DNA of 40,612 nucleotides from an uncultured Bacteroides sp. Its GTDB lineage: Bacteria; Bacteroidota; Bacteroidia; Bacteroidales; Bacteroidaceae. Both the position numbers and the translations under genes were made by a program. The DNA is taken from assembly GCA_959606905.1 (NCBI GenBank), contig CAUHML010000027.1:1-40612 (forward strand), in the 5' to 3' direction. The notes under the pieces were generated by a model. It searched no databases and had not been told where the DNA came from. It saw only the letters and a program-made list of their open reading frames with translations. Position 1 is the first letter of the stretch. Every line of letters starts with the position of its first letter. Positions 15,029 to 23,718 of this stretch are shown one piece after another.

Positions 15029-16483
15029 TTATTTATTCTTCTTCCATAGTTTGCTCATATCCTCCAATGTCTTACCTTTCGTTTCGGGCACCCAACGCCA
15101 AACGAAAATAGCAGCCGCTACACAGATAATTCCATAAAGACTATACGCAAACATCGGGCTGAAATCGTACAATGCCGGGAAAGTAGAAGATACAATATAA
15201 TTGAATATCCATTGGAAAGCCACAGCGATTGCCACCGCTTTACCACGAATTGTGTTCGGGAAGATTTCCGAAATCAATACCCAGCAAATCGGGCCCCATG
15301 ACATCATAAAGAAGGCGGCATATACGATAACCGAAAGTACCGGAAGAATTCCTTTTATTGCCATGCTATCACACATCGCTACTGCAAATGCACCTACGGC
15401 CATACCGATAGAACCGATTATCAACAGAGGTTTGCGCCCGAAGCGATCTACTGTAAAGATTGCAACCAGTGTAAAGATAATATTCACAACACCCATAATA
15501 ACCGTTTGCATCATGCCACCTCCTTCTGCACCTGCATTTTCAAAAATACGAGGAGCATAGTAAAGCACTGCATTGATGCCGATAGCCTGTTGGAATACGG
15601 AAAGCAGAATACCGATAACAATTACTGCCACTCCATAAGTAAAGAGTTTTTCTGTTTTTTCGTGAGCAGTAGCTTTAATATCGTTAAGAATTTCTTGTGC
15701 TTTTGTCTTACCATTGATCTTTTCCAGAATTGAATAAGCTTTTTCATCTTGTTGTACCAATACCAAATAGCGAGGAGTTTTTGGGACAAAGAACAATAAT
15801 AGACCAAAGAATGCAGCCGGAAAAGCTTCCGAGCCGAACATAAAACGCCAGCCTTCAAATACAGTCCACATATCAGATTCTGAGCTAACTGATAAAACTC
15901 CGGCAGCATCTTTCAGAATAATAGGATTTTGGTGATCGCCCATAATCAGGTAATTCACAAAGTATACAACCAACATACCGAAAATAATGGCAAACTGGTT
16001 GCACGAAACAAGTGTTCCGCGAATGTTGGAAGGAGCTATTTCTGCGATATACATCGGACAAACAGCAGACGCAAGCCCGACACCGATACCACCTAAAACA
16101 CGATATAAGTTAAATGTAACCAGCAAATCCATATTCGGTTTTCCATATTCGAAAAACAGAAATTCCGGATAATAGGAACCTAATGCTGAAAGGAAAAAGA
16201 GTACGGCAGCAAGTCTCAGGGAGTTACGACGCCCTAGACGGGAAGCGAATATACCGGAGAACGCCCCACCAAGTACGCAGCCTATCAATGCACTGGAAGA
16301 AGTGATTCCATGCATTACTTTATTATATTGAAAATCGGAAGCGGAAAGGAAGAATGCCTCCAGACCCTTCTCTGCACCGGAAATAACTGCTGTATCATAA
16401 CCGAAAAGCAATCCTCCCAGGATAGCAACAGAAGTTATCGAATATAGGTAGAGTTTACTACCTTCGTTCGTTGTATTAATCAT
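15029..16483 (-). CDS. xylE: D-xylose:H+ symporter, MFS sugar porter
   Basis: A 484-residue, 12-helix inner-membrane transporter of the sugar porter family. Family landmarks are GGLLFGYDTAVISG in helix 1, SRLGRRNSL after helix 2, the QQAIGINAVLYYAP segment of helix 7, DRFGRKPLL after helix 8, and PETKGKTLE at the C-terminus. The XylE-type insertion around residues 180-215 is present. Its place downstream of xylB and xylA identifies xylose as the substrate. It is the last gene of the operon, 93 bp after xylA, with a hairpin in the spacer. Confidence 0.93.
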   Translation of the reverse strand: MINTTNEGSKLYLYSITSVAILGGLLFGYDTAVISGAEKGLEAFFLSASDFQYNKVMHGITSSSALIGCVLGGAFSGIFASRLGRRNSLRLAAVLFFLSALGSYYPEFLFFEYGKPNMDLLVTFNLYRVLGGIGVGLASAVCPMYIAEIAPSNIRGTLVSCNQFAIIFGMLVVYFVNYLIMGDHQNPIILKDAAGVLSVSSESDMWTVFEGWRFMFGSEAFPAAFFGLLLFFVPKTPRYLVLVQQDEKAYSILEKINGKTKAQEILNDIKATAHEKTEKLFTYGVAVIVIGILLSVFQQAIGINAVLYYAPRIFENAGAEGGGMMQTVIMGVVNIIFTLVAIFTVDRFGRKPLLIIGSIGMAVGAFAVAMCDSMAIKGILPVLSVIVYAAFFMMSWGPICWVLISEIFPNTIRGKAVAIAVAFQWIFNYIVSSTFPALYDFSPMFAYSLYGIICVAAAIFVWRWVPETKGKTLEDMSKLWKKNK

Positions 16484-16530
16484 GGTGTATAAGTAGATAA
16501 GTAGTGTGTAGTAGTTGGATTAGATAATAG

Positions 16531-16562
16531 TAAGGCGATAAAGCTCTACCTCTATCGCCTTA
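16531..16562 (-). promoter_or_regulatory. Intercistronic hairpin between xylA and xylE
   Basis: TAAGGCGATA (16531-16540) and TATCGCCTTA (16553-16562) are exact reverse complements with a 12-nt loop, starting 14 bp after the xylA stop. No T run follows on the transcribed strand. It is better explained as an mRNA-stabilising or processing structure that would favour xylA over xylE than as a full terminator. Confidence 0.65.
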
Positions 16563-16576
16563 TATTTGATTCTCTA

Positions 16577-17893
16577 TTAGCAGTACATATTCAGAATTGC
16601 TTCGTAAAGTTCTTGTTTGCCGCTAGTCTGCTTTGGTTCACCGTTCGCTTTAGCATAAGCAACTACATCTTCCAAAGATAATTTACCTTCCTCAAATTCT
16701 TTACCTTTACCACCGTCGAATGAAGCATAACGATCAGACAACATTTTCTTGTATGGAGATTCGTTCAGCAGAGTTGCCGCACTTTCCAATGCACGAGCCA
16801 TAGCGTCCATACCTGCAATGTGAGCAATAAAAATGTCTTCCAAATCAGTAGAATTACGGCGAGTTTTGGCATCGAAATTAGTTCCGCCATTACCCAAACC
16901 GCCATTACGGATGATTTGCATCATCGCCTGAGTCAGTTCATAGTTGTCAATCGGGAATTGGTCTGTATCCCAACCATTCTGATAGTCGCCACGGTTAGCG
17001 TCGATAGAACCTAACATACCGTTATCTACTGCTACTGCCAACTCATGTTCGAAAGTGTGGCCAGCCAAAGTAGCATGGTTTACTTCGATGTTAACTTTGA
17101 AATCTTTATCCAAACCATGAGCTTTCAGGAAGCCGATCACAGTTTCCGTATCTACATCATACTGATGCTTAGTCGGTTCCATAGGTTTCGGTTCAATCAG
17201 GAAAGTACCTTTAAAACCACGGGCACGAGCATAATCACGAGCAATAGTCAACATCTGTGCAAGGTGTTCTTTTTCACGTTTTTGATCTGTATTCAAAAGA
17301 GACATATAACCTTCACGACCACCCCAAAACACATAGTTCTGACCGCCCAATTCGATAGTTGCGTCAATTGCATTCTTGATTTGTACAGCAGCACGGGCCA
17401 CTACGTCAAAATCAGGATTTGTTGCAGCACCATTCATATAACGGGCATGGCCGAATACGTTGGCAGTACCCCATAACAGTTTGATACCAGTTTCTGCTTG
17501 TTTCTGTTTTGCGTATGCTACGATTTCTTTTAAGTTAGCTTCATATTCTTCAATGCTAGCACCTTCTAAAACCAAGTCTACATCGTGAAAACAATAGTAT
17601 TCAATACCCATTTTCTGCATGAATTCAAAACCTGCATCCATTTTATCTTTTGCAGCCTGTATAGCATCTGTATTACCGTTCCAAGGGAACAGTTTTGTTC
17701 CACTACCGAATTGGTCGCCACCTTCAGCGCATAATGTATGCCACCATGCCATAGAGAACTTCAACCAATCTTTCATCTTCTTGCCGTTGATTACTTTTTC
17801 AGCATCGTAATAACGGAATGCCATAGGGTTTTTACTATCTTTACCTTCGAATTTAATCTTTTCAATTCCCGGGAAAAATTCTTTTGTTGCCAT
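16577..17893 (-). CDS. xylA: Xylose isomerase
   Basis: A 438-residue class II xylose isomerase, a cytoplasmic tetramer that converts D-xylose to D-xylulose with two divalent metals in a TIM barrel. Visible motifs are [14 protein letters not shown], the catalytic-His segment YCFHDVDL, the metal-ligand segment [32 protein letters not shown], and [17 protein letters not shown]. The length of about 440 residues is typical of class II, the group used for xylose isomerases of Bacteroides and anaerobic fungi. It lies 33 bp downstream of xylB. Confidence 0.97.
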   Translation of the reverse strand: MATKEFFPGIEKIKFEGKDSKNPMAFRYYDAEKVINGKKMKDWLKFSMAWWHTLCAEGGDQFGSGTKLFPWNGNTDAIQAAKDKMDAGFEFMQKMGIEYYCFHDVDLVLEGASIEEYEANLKEIVAYAKQKQAETGIKLLWGTANVFGHARYMNGAATNPDFDVVARAAVQIKNAIDATIELGGQNYVFWGGREGYMSLLNTDQKREKEHLAQMLTIARDYARARGFKGTFLIEPKPMEPTKHQYDVDTETVIGFLKAHGLDKDFKVNIEVNHATLAGHTFEHELAVAVDNGMLGSIDANRGDYQNGWDTDQFPIDNYELTQAMMQIIRNGGLGNGGTNFDAKTRRNSTDLEDIFIAHIAGMDAMARALESAATLLNESPYKKMLSDRYASFDGGKGKEFEEGKLSLEDVVAYAKANGEPKQTSGKQELYEAILNMYC

Positions 17894-17926
17894 AATTCTT
17901 TATATTTTAAATGATTATTTATATTG

Positions 17927-19447
17927 TTACTTGTTATCTGAGTTGAAAATAGAAATTTTATCGACCATTGATTTTTCTAGACGATATTTCCATTTGGCGT
18001 ATGCATCTGCATATTCTTGGTGTTTAGCCACATTAGGTTCGATAATATTTAGCTTTTCAAGTGTTGCAAAAGCCTCATTATTATCCTTGTAGATACCTGC
18101 ACCGATACCTGCGCCTTTGGCAGCACCGACAGAGCCATCCGTGTCATAAAGTTCGATTGTAGCCCCTGTCACTCCTGCTAAAGTGTCACGGAAGATAGAA
18201 CTCAGGAACATATTTGCGTGTCCGGCATGAATCATCTTTACCGGAATACCCATTTGTTCCATAATATCTATACCATATTTAAAAGAAAACACAATACCTT
18301 CCTGGGCTGCACGAATAATATGATGTTTGCCATGAGTATTAAAATCTATCCCACGGATACTACAGCCTATCTCCTTATTATTCAGCATACGTTCGGCACC
18401 ATTACCGAAGGGAAGAATGCTGATTCCTGCGCTACCTATCGGAGCTTTGGAAGCCAGCACGTTCATTTCATTATATGATATTCCTTCAGGTGCAATAGTA
18501 CGTTTTACCCATGAGTTAAGGATACCTGTGCCGTTGATACAAAGCAATACTCCCAAGCGGGTCTGCTCTTTCGAATGATTCACGTGCGCAAAAGTGTTGA
18601 CACGTGACTGCGGATCATAATTCACTTCCCCATTCACTCCATAAACAACTCCTGATGTGCCTGCTGTAGAAGCAATTTCACCCGGATTGAACACATTCAG
18701 AGAAAGAGCATTATTCGGCTGGTCACCGGCACGATAAGTAATGGGGGTTCCTTCTTTTAATCCCAATTCTTTGGCTGCTATTGCATTTACACATCCTTGC
18801 TCGGCAAAAGTCGGTTTAATATCGGCAATCAATGACGAATTGAATCCATAATAATCCATCAAGAAATCGGCTATACGATTGTTTTTGAAGTCCCAGAACA
18901 TACCTTCCGAAAGTCCGGAAACAGTTGTACAGATTTCTCCGCTCAATTTCATGGCGATATAATCACCTGGCAGCATTATTTTGTAAATCTGTTCATAGAT
19001 AGCTGGTTCATTCTGTTTAATCCAAGCCAATTTGGAAGCGGTAAAGTTTCCCGGTGAGTTTAGGAGATGAGAAAGACATTTTTCTTCTCCGATAGTTTCA
19101 AATGCCTTCTGACCACAAGGCACAGCACGCGAATCACACCAGATAATAGCAGGACGCAATACTTGTTGGTCTTTGTCTACACATACCAGACCATGCATCT
19201 GATAAGAGATACCAATTGCCTTAATCTCAGCCGCACTGACTCCGGATTCATTCATAATGGCTTGTGTAGACAACTTTAAGTTCTCCCACCAGCTTTCCGG
19301 ATCTTGCTCCGCCCAACCGGGATTCACTGCAATAATTTTTGCCTCTGTTTTCGGAAAGAATGCCGATGATACACATTTACCAGTTTCAGCATTTACCAAG
19401 CTCGCTTTTACAGACGAGCTACCTATGTCATAACCTAATAAAAACAT
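17927..19447 (-). CDS. xylB: Xylulokinase (FGGY kinase)
   Basis: A 506-residue cytoplasmic FGGY-family kinase that phosphorylates D-xylulose to xylulose-5-phosphate, the entry to the pentose phosphate pathway. It shows the N-terminal phosphate loop GYDIGSSSVKASL, the segment SYQMHGLVCVDKDQ and IIWCDSRA, the sugar-binding GDQPNNALS, and in the C-terminal domain HAGHANMFLS and GAAKGAGIGAG. It is the first catabolic gene after the regulator, separated from it by 65 bp. I see no clear TAnnTTTG box in that gap, so it may be read from the regulator's promoter or from a weaker site. Confidence 0.95.
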   Translation of the reverse strand: MFLLGYDIGSSSVKASLVNAETGKCVSSAFFPKTEAKIIAVNPGWAEQDPESWWENLKLSTQAIMNESGVSAAEIKAIGISYQMHGLVCVDKDQQVLRPAIIWCDSRAVPCGQKAFETIGEEKCLSHLLNSPGNFTASKLAWIKQNEPAIYEQIYKIMLPGDYIAMKLSGEICTTVSGLSEGMFWDFKNNRIADFLMDYYGFNSSLIADIKPTFAEQGCVNAIAAKELGLKEGTPITYRAGDQPNNALSLNVFNPGEIASTAGTSGVVYGVNGEVNYDPQSRVNTFAHVNHSKEQTRLGVLLCINGTGILNSWVKRTIAPEGISYNEMNVLASKAPIGSAGISILPFGNGAERMLNNKEIGCSIRGIDFNTHGKHHIIRAAQEGIVFSFKYGIDIMEQMGIPVKMIHAGHANMFLSSIFRDTLAGVTGATIELYDTDGSVGAAKGAGIGAGIYKDNNEAFATLEKLNIIEPNVAKHQEYADAYAKWKYRLEKSMVDKISIFNSDNK

Positions 19448-19512
19448 GATTTTATTTACGATTTAACGATTTTCAATTTTATTACTTAGATTTACCAAAC
19501 ACCCGGCATATA

Positions 19513-20244
19513 TCACCGTCTCACCTTATTGTATATCTTCTTATCGAACTTATAATAGCGTGCGGCACGATGGGCTACTCCTTGTTGCTTTTCTTCCAAA
19601 GGAACCACATATTCCATCATTGCTATTTTTTTATGGAAGTTACGCACATCTACAACTTTGTCATATACTAGTTCAAAAAGAGTTCTCAATTGCGCAGCTG
19701 TAAACTTACGCGAAAGTAGTTCGAACAACATTGAAGGGTTAAATTCCACAAACTGACGGATGTATGTCATTGCTTCCTTAATAATCAGATTATGATCGAA
19801 CGCCAATGTCTTTACTTCTTTCAGAGCAATCCAACAAGCCTGATGCTCGTCCAGATTCTTATCCAAAGTTCTATCTATCTTAACCATTGACAAATATGCA
19901 ATAGTCACAATACGCTCTACCCTTGACTGCATTGCCCGTTCCAACCAGCGAACATCTTTCGGATTACTCGTTCTGTTTTTGGAACCGAATGCTTTAAACT
20001 GCATCAGGTTTACATTTTTAAGTCCTGTCAATTCATATAATACGCGCTGTGCAGCCTCGTCCAGATCCTCATCCATATAAATAAGACTTCCGGGAAGTTT
20101 CATATCGTGATATACTTCTCCATTATCTTCACCTGCACGTTTCACAAGCAACACTTTCAGTTGTTCGCCGTCAAAACCAATCACTACACAATCTACTGAT
20201 ATATGATTGTTGGCCAAAGGTGTATTTTTCTGTATATTCTGCAT
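19513..20244 (-). CDS. xylR: Nudix-related transcriptional regulator (NrtR family), probable xylose regulator
   Basis: A 243-residue protein with an N-terminal Nudix fold (about 15-155) and a C-terminal winged helix (about 165-240, with SMLFELLSRKFTAAQLRTLFELVYD). This is the NrtR-type layout. The Nudix box at 52-75 is degenerate: in place of REUxEE it reads RVLYEL, missing catalytic glutamates, so it is expected to bind a ligand without hydrolysing it. The location directly before xylBAE points to control of xylose use, as for Bacteroides Nudix-type sugar regulators. I chose the ATG at 20244: the TTG at 20268 falls inside the -7 promoter box. Its ligand (for example a xylose pathway metabolite) is inferred. 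Confidence 0.9.
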   Translation of the reverse strand: MQNIQKNTPLANNHISVDCVVIGFDGEQLKVLLVKRAGEDNGEVYHDMKLPGSLIYMDEDLDEAAQRVLYELTGLKNVNLMQFKAFGSKNRTSNPKDVRWLERAMQSRVERIVTIAYLSMVKIDRTLDKNLDEHQACWIALKEVKTLAFDHNLIIKEAMTYIRQFVEFNPSMLFELLSRKFTAAQLRTLFELVYDKVVDVRNFHKKIAMMEYVVPLEEKQQGVAHRAARYYKFDKKIYNKVRR

Positions 20245-20265
20245 ATCCGTTTTTTTAATATGGCG

Positions 20266-20297
20266 CAAATATAGAGGCTAATATTCGCTTAAACAAA
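20266..20297 (-). promoter_or_regulatory. Promoter of xylR
   Basis: The minus strand has TTTG (20297-20294), exactly 20 bp, then TATATTTG (20273-20266): a full match to the Bacteroides consensus. Transcription would start about 15 nt before the ATG at 20244, which fixes the start codon choice. Confidence 0.8.
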
Positions 20298-20424
20298 AAT
20301 AATTAATATGCTATAAAACATTGTTTATCACATAAATACATATCATATATTCTACAATATCAATACTTAGTGTTATCTTATGAATTACAATATGTATTTT
20401 AGTCTTTTCCAGGAAGAGTAATTG

Positions 20425-20539
20425 TATAAAGTACAAAAACCAGATTGATGCTTTATTTTCAGTACTTTTCATAATCTATAGAATAAATTCAGATAGGGAT
20501 ACTTATTGTACTTTAAACGATATGTCATTTTGTACCTTA
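20425..20539. promoter_or_regulatory. Three TTGTACYTTA boxes between xylR and thiD
   Basis: The 10-mer TTGTAC(T/C)TTA occurs at 20436-20427 (minus), 20506-20515 (plus) and 20530-20539 (plus). The last covers the -33 box of the thiD promoter and the two plus copies are 24 bp apart. The rest of this 341-bp divergent spacer (20245-20585) is AT-rich and, apart from the two promoters, holds nothing else I recognise. They are candidate operators; which regulator binds them is unknown. Confidence 0.4.
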
Positions 20540-20560
20540 TCGTTTTTTATTCTATCTTTG
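20529..20560 (+). promoter_or_regulatory. Promoter of thiD
   Basis: TTTG (20529-20532), 20 bp, TATCTTTG (20553-20560): a full consensus match, with a leader of about 19 nt before the thiD ATG. No TPP riboswitch is visible, and the leader is too short for one. Confidence 0.8.
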
Positions 20561-20585
20561 TATCGTAACTATTAAAAAATCCAAA

Positions 20586-21422
20586 ATGGAACGTCATCCA
20601 GTCATTTTATCCATTGCTGGTTCCGATTGTTCGGGAGGAGCAGGTATTCAGGCGGATATCAAAACAATCTCGGCTTTGGGAGGCTATGCAGCGTCAGTCA
20701 TCACCGCAGTTACCGTACAAAATACATTAGGGGTACACGCTGTACAATCAGTGCTGCCTGAGATTGTCCGTGGGCAGATAGAAGCTGTTATGGATGATTT
20801 GCAACCGGTTGCAATCAAGATAGGTATGGTTAGTGACATTCAGATCGTTCGTACCATTGTAGACTGCCTGCGAAAATATATACCGGAATATATTGTTTAT
20901 GATCCGGTCATGGTGTCTACCAGCGGACGAAAACTAATGTCGGACGAAACTATAGAAGAAATTAAAAGAGAACTGCTCCCACTCGTCACTTTAATTACTC
21001 CCAATCTTGACGAAGCAAGTGTTCTGACAGATAAAAGCATTCATAACATACATGAAATGCAGGAAGCGGCCAAAAGGTTGGTGGATGAGTATCAGACAAG
21101 TGTATTAATAAAAGGGGGGCATTTGGAGGGTGACAGAATGTGCGACCTCTTACATACGTCAGAATCGATCTTCCATATATATGAGGAGAAAAAGATAGAA
21201 AGTAACAATTTGCACGGAACAGGCTGTACCCTCTCCTCCGCTATTGCGACCAACCTGGCAAAAGGCTATCCTTTACGGGAATCTATCCAACATGCCAAAT
21301 CATATATCACTCAGGCTATCATTGCAGGCAAGGATTTGCACATCGGACATGGCAATGGTCCGTTATGGCATTTCCCGGATTCGGTTGCACAAATATGTAC
21401 ATTTTGTGCGGTCGTATCATAA
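20586..21422 (+). CDS. thiD: Hydroxymethylpyrimidine/phosphomethylpyrimidine kinase
   Basis: A 278-residue ribokinase-fold enzyme that phosphorylates HMP and then HMP-phosphate, for thiamine synthesis or salvage. It shows the opening segment IAGSDCSGGAGIQADIKTISALGGY, the VYDPVMVSTSG motif, TPNLDEASVL, and the anion-hole signature NNLHGTGCTLSSAIA with the catalytic Cys/Gly region. It stands apart from other thiamine genes, so it may serve HMP salvage or B6-linked metabolism. It has its own promoter, and its last codons overlap the fabD promoter. Confidence 0.94.
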   Translation: MERHPVILSIAGSDCSGGAGIQADIKTISALGGYAASVITAVTVQNTLGVHAVQSVLPEIVRGQIEAVMDDLQPVAIKIGMVSDIQIVRTIVDCLRKYIPEYIVYDPVMVSTSGRKLMSDETIEEIKRELLPLVTLITPNLDEASVLTDKSIHNIHEMQEAAKRLVDEYQTSVLIKGGHLEGDRMCDLLHTSESIFHIYEEKKIESNNLHGTGCTLSSAIATNLAKGYPLRESIQHAKSYITQAIIAGKDLHIGHGNGPLWHFPDSVAQICTFCAVVS

Positions 21423-21437
21423 AAATCCGTAACTTTG
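21403..21437 (+). promoter_or_regulatory. Promoter of fabD, overlapping the end of thiD
   Basis: TAACTTTG (21430-21437) is a perfect -7 box just after the thiD stop codon; TTTG at 21403-21406 lies 23 bp upstream, inside thiD. The leader is about 30 nt. Confidence 0.6.
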
Positions 21438-21472
21438 CACCCGCAATTAAAAATCAATTAAATAATAAAGAT

Positions 21473-22360
21473 ATGAAAGCATTCGTTTTTCCCGGTCAAG
21501 GTGCTCAATTCGTAGGAATGGGTAAAGACCTGTATGAAAATTCAGCTTTAGCTAAAGAATTATTTGAAAAAGCAAATGATATTCTTGGATATCGCATTAC
21601 AGATATCATGTTCAATGGTACGGACGAGGATCTTCGTCAAACGAAGGTTACTCAACCTGCCGTATTCCTTCACTCGGTAATCTCCGCTCTTTGTATGGGG
21701 GATGATTTCAAACCGGAAATGACAGCAGGACATTCACTCGGTGAATTTTCCGCATTGGTTGCTGCCGGAGCTTTGAGCTTTGAAGACGGTCTGAAACTTG
21801 TTTATGCACGTGCAATGGCTATGCAGAAAGCCTGTGAAGCGACTCCTTCTACAATGGCTGCTATCATCGCATTGCCGGATGAAAAGGTGGAAGAAATCTG
21901 TACTACCGTAAATGCTGAAGGTGAAGTTTGTGTACCGGCTAACTACAACTGTCCGGGACAAATCGTTATCTCCGGTTCCGTACCAGGCATCGAGAAGGCT
22001 TGCGAACTAATGAAAGCTGCCGGAGCAAAACGAGCTCTCCCATTGAAAGTTGGTGGTGCTTTCCACTCTCCGTTAATGGATCCTGCAAAAGTAGAATTGG
22101 AAGCTGCTATCAATGCAACAGAAATCCATACTCCTAAATGCCCGGTATATCAGAATGTAGACGCACTTCCTCATACTGACCCTGTTGAAATCAAAAAGAA
22201 TCTGGTTGCTCAGTTGACAGCTTCTGTACGTTGGACTCAATCTGTTAAAAATATGATTGCCGACGGTGCTACTGACTTCACAGAATGTGGACCAGGTGCA
22301 GTATTGCAAGGTCTGATTAAGAAAATTGACGGTACTGTTAGTGCTCATGGCATTGCATAA
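21473..22360 (+). CDS. fabD: Malonyl-CoA:ACP S-malonyltransferase
   Basis: A 295-residue enzyme that moves malonyl groups from CoA to acyl carrier protein, the first committed input to fatty-acid elongation. The N-terminus FVFPGQGAQFVGMG, the nucleophile elbow GHSLGE (Ser88), the GGAFHSPLM segment with the catalytic His, and ECGPGAVLQGLIKKI are all intact. The ATG at 21473 gives the standard family N-terminus (MKAFVFPGQ); upstream in-frame codons lie in thiD and the promoter. It stands alone in its transcription unit, without other fab genes. Confidence 0.96.
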   Translation: MKAFVFPGQGAQFVGMGKDLYENSALAKELFEKANDILGYRITDIMFNGTDEDLRQTKVTQPAVFLHSVISALCMGDDFKPEMTAGHSLGEFSALVAAGALSFEDGLKLVYARAMAMQKACEATPSTMAAIIALPDEKVEEICTTVNAEGEVCVPANYNCPGQIVISGSVPGIEKACELMKAAGAKRALPLKVGGAFHSPLMDPAKVELEAAINATEIHTPKCPVYQNVDALPHTDPVEIKKNLVAQLTASVRWTQSVKNMIADGATDFTECGPGAVLQGLIKKIDGTVSAHGIA

Positions 22361-22390
22361 AATCAATAAATACAGTATTTATTAGTTTAC

Positions 22391-22425
22391 AGCGTGTTGG
22401 CAATTCTGCCAACACGCTTTTTTTA
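22391..22425 (+). terminator. Terminator of fabD
   Basis: A perfect 12-bp GC-rich stem (22391-22402 with 22407-22418), a 4-nt loop ATTC, then TTTTTTTATT. Transcription of sucCD therefore needs its own start. Confidence 0.95.
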
Positions 22426-22552
22426 TTCCGAATCTTCATACCAAAAAGAGAGTGATATGCTCTAAAACATTCAGGTAGATTTCTTTTTCGTAAACTTTCC
22501 GTATCTTGCTTCTGTTTTATTAGCAGGAATCATTTACTCAAATTTGTGAGCC

Positions 22553-23683
22553 ATGAAAATACATGAATATCAAGCGAAAGAGATTTTCTCTAAGTATGGA
22601 ATACCTGTTGAGAGGCACACTTTATGCCGTACTGCTGCAGGTGTTGTAGCTGCATATCGGAGTGTAGGTGCAGATAGAGTTGTCATTAAGGCACAGGTAT
22701 TGACCGGAGGCCGGGGAAAGGCCGGAGGCGTCAAACTGGTAAACAACACGGAAGATGCTTATCAGGAAGCTAAAAATATACTCGGAATGAGTATTAAAGG
22801 CCTTCCCGTCAATCAGATATTGGTTAGCGAAGCAGTTGATATTACCGGCGAATATTATGTCAGTTTCACTATCGACCGAAATACACGTTCCGTTATTCTA
22901 ATGATGAGTGCATCCGGTGGTATGGATATTGAACAAGTGGCTCGTCAGACACCGGAGAAAATTATTCGGTATTCAATCAATCCTTTCATTGGCATTCCAG
23001 ATTATTTGGCACGTCATTTCGCCTTTTCACTTTTTCCCAAAACGGAACAAGCAAGTAAAATGGCTGTCATCCTGCAAGCACTTTATAAAATCTTCATGGA
23101 GAATGATGCCTCTTTGGTTGAGATCAATCCGTTAGCGCTAACAACAAAAGGTATGTTAATAGCTATTGATGCCAAAATTGTTTTCGATGACAACGCTCTA
23201 TGTCGGCATCCTGAAATACATGCTTTATTCGACCCGACAGAGGAAGAAAAGGTAGAAGCCGACGCCAAAGAAAGAGGTTTCAGTTATGTTCGCATGGACG
23301 GTAATATAGGTTGCATGGTGAACGGTGCCGGACTCGCTATGGCAACAATGGATATGATTAAGATTTATGGAGGTAATCCTGCCAACTTTCTTGATATTGG
23401 CGGTAGTTCCAATCCCATAAAAGTAGTGGAAGCCATGAAGCTTCTATTACAAGATGAAAAAGTAAAAGTTGTTCTGATCAATATTTTCGGAGGGATTACC
23501 CGTTGTGACGATGTGGCAATCGGGCTTATTCAGTCATTCGAGCAGATAAAGAGTGAAATACCCATCATTGTCCGGCTAACAGGAACGAATGAAAATATCG
23601 GCCGCGATCTTCTACGAAATCATAGCCGTTTTCAGATAGCAACAACTATGCAGGAAGCAGCGTTAATGGCTATAAAATCATAA
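22553..23683 (+). CDS. sucC: Succinyl-CoA synthetase, beta subunit
   Basis: A 376-residue ATP-grasp subunit of the enzyme that interconverts succinate, CoA and NTP with succinyl-CoA. It shows the ATP-grasp opening MKIHEYQAKEIFSKYGIPV, the loop GGRGKAGGVKLV, the SFTIDR segment, EINPLAL with the metal-binding residues, and in the C-terminal CoA-ligase domain GLAMATMDMIKIYGG and NIFGGITRCDDVA. It is followed 35 bp later by sucD. In Bacteroides this step links the reductive succinate pathway and propionate formation. A loose -7-like TATCTTGC lies about 45 bp upstream, but I cannot name the promoter with confidence. Confidence 0.95.
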   Translation: MKIHEYQAKEIFSKYGIPVERHTLCRTAAGVVAAYRSVGADRVVIKAQVLTGGRGKAGGVKLVNNTEDAYQEAKNILGMSIKGLPVNQILVSEAVDITGEYYVSFTIDRNTRSVILMMSASGGMDIEQVARQTPEKIIRYSINPFIGIPDYLARHFAFSLFPKTEQASKMAVILQALYKIFMENDASLVEINPLALTTKGMLIAIDAKIVFDDNALCRHPEIHALFDPTEEEKVEADAKERGFSYVRMDGNIGCMVNGAGLAMATMDMIKIYGGNPANFLDIGGSSNPIKVVEAMKLLLQDEKVKVVLINIFGGITRCDDVAIGLIQSFEQIKSEIPIIVRLTGTNENIGRDLLRNHSRFQIATTMQEAALMAIKS

Positions 23684-23718
23684 TGCGTAACAATATCAAT
23701 AAAAAGTAAAAAACAATT

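Noticed and set aside
20245..20268. TTG start eight codons earlier for the Nudix regulator
   Set aside because: The TTG is part of the TATATTTG promoter box, so it would lie upstream of the transcription start.
22440..22552. Promoter TATCTTGC before sucC
   Set aside because: It lacks one T of the TAnnTTTG box and has no TTTG at the right spacing; noted only as a weak possibility.
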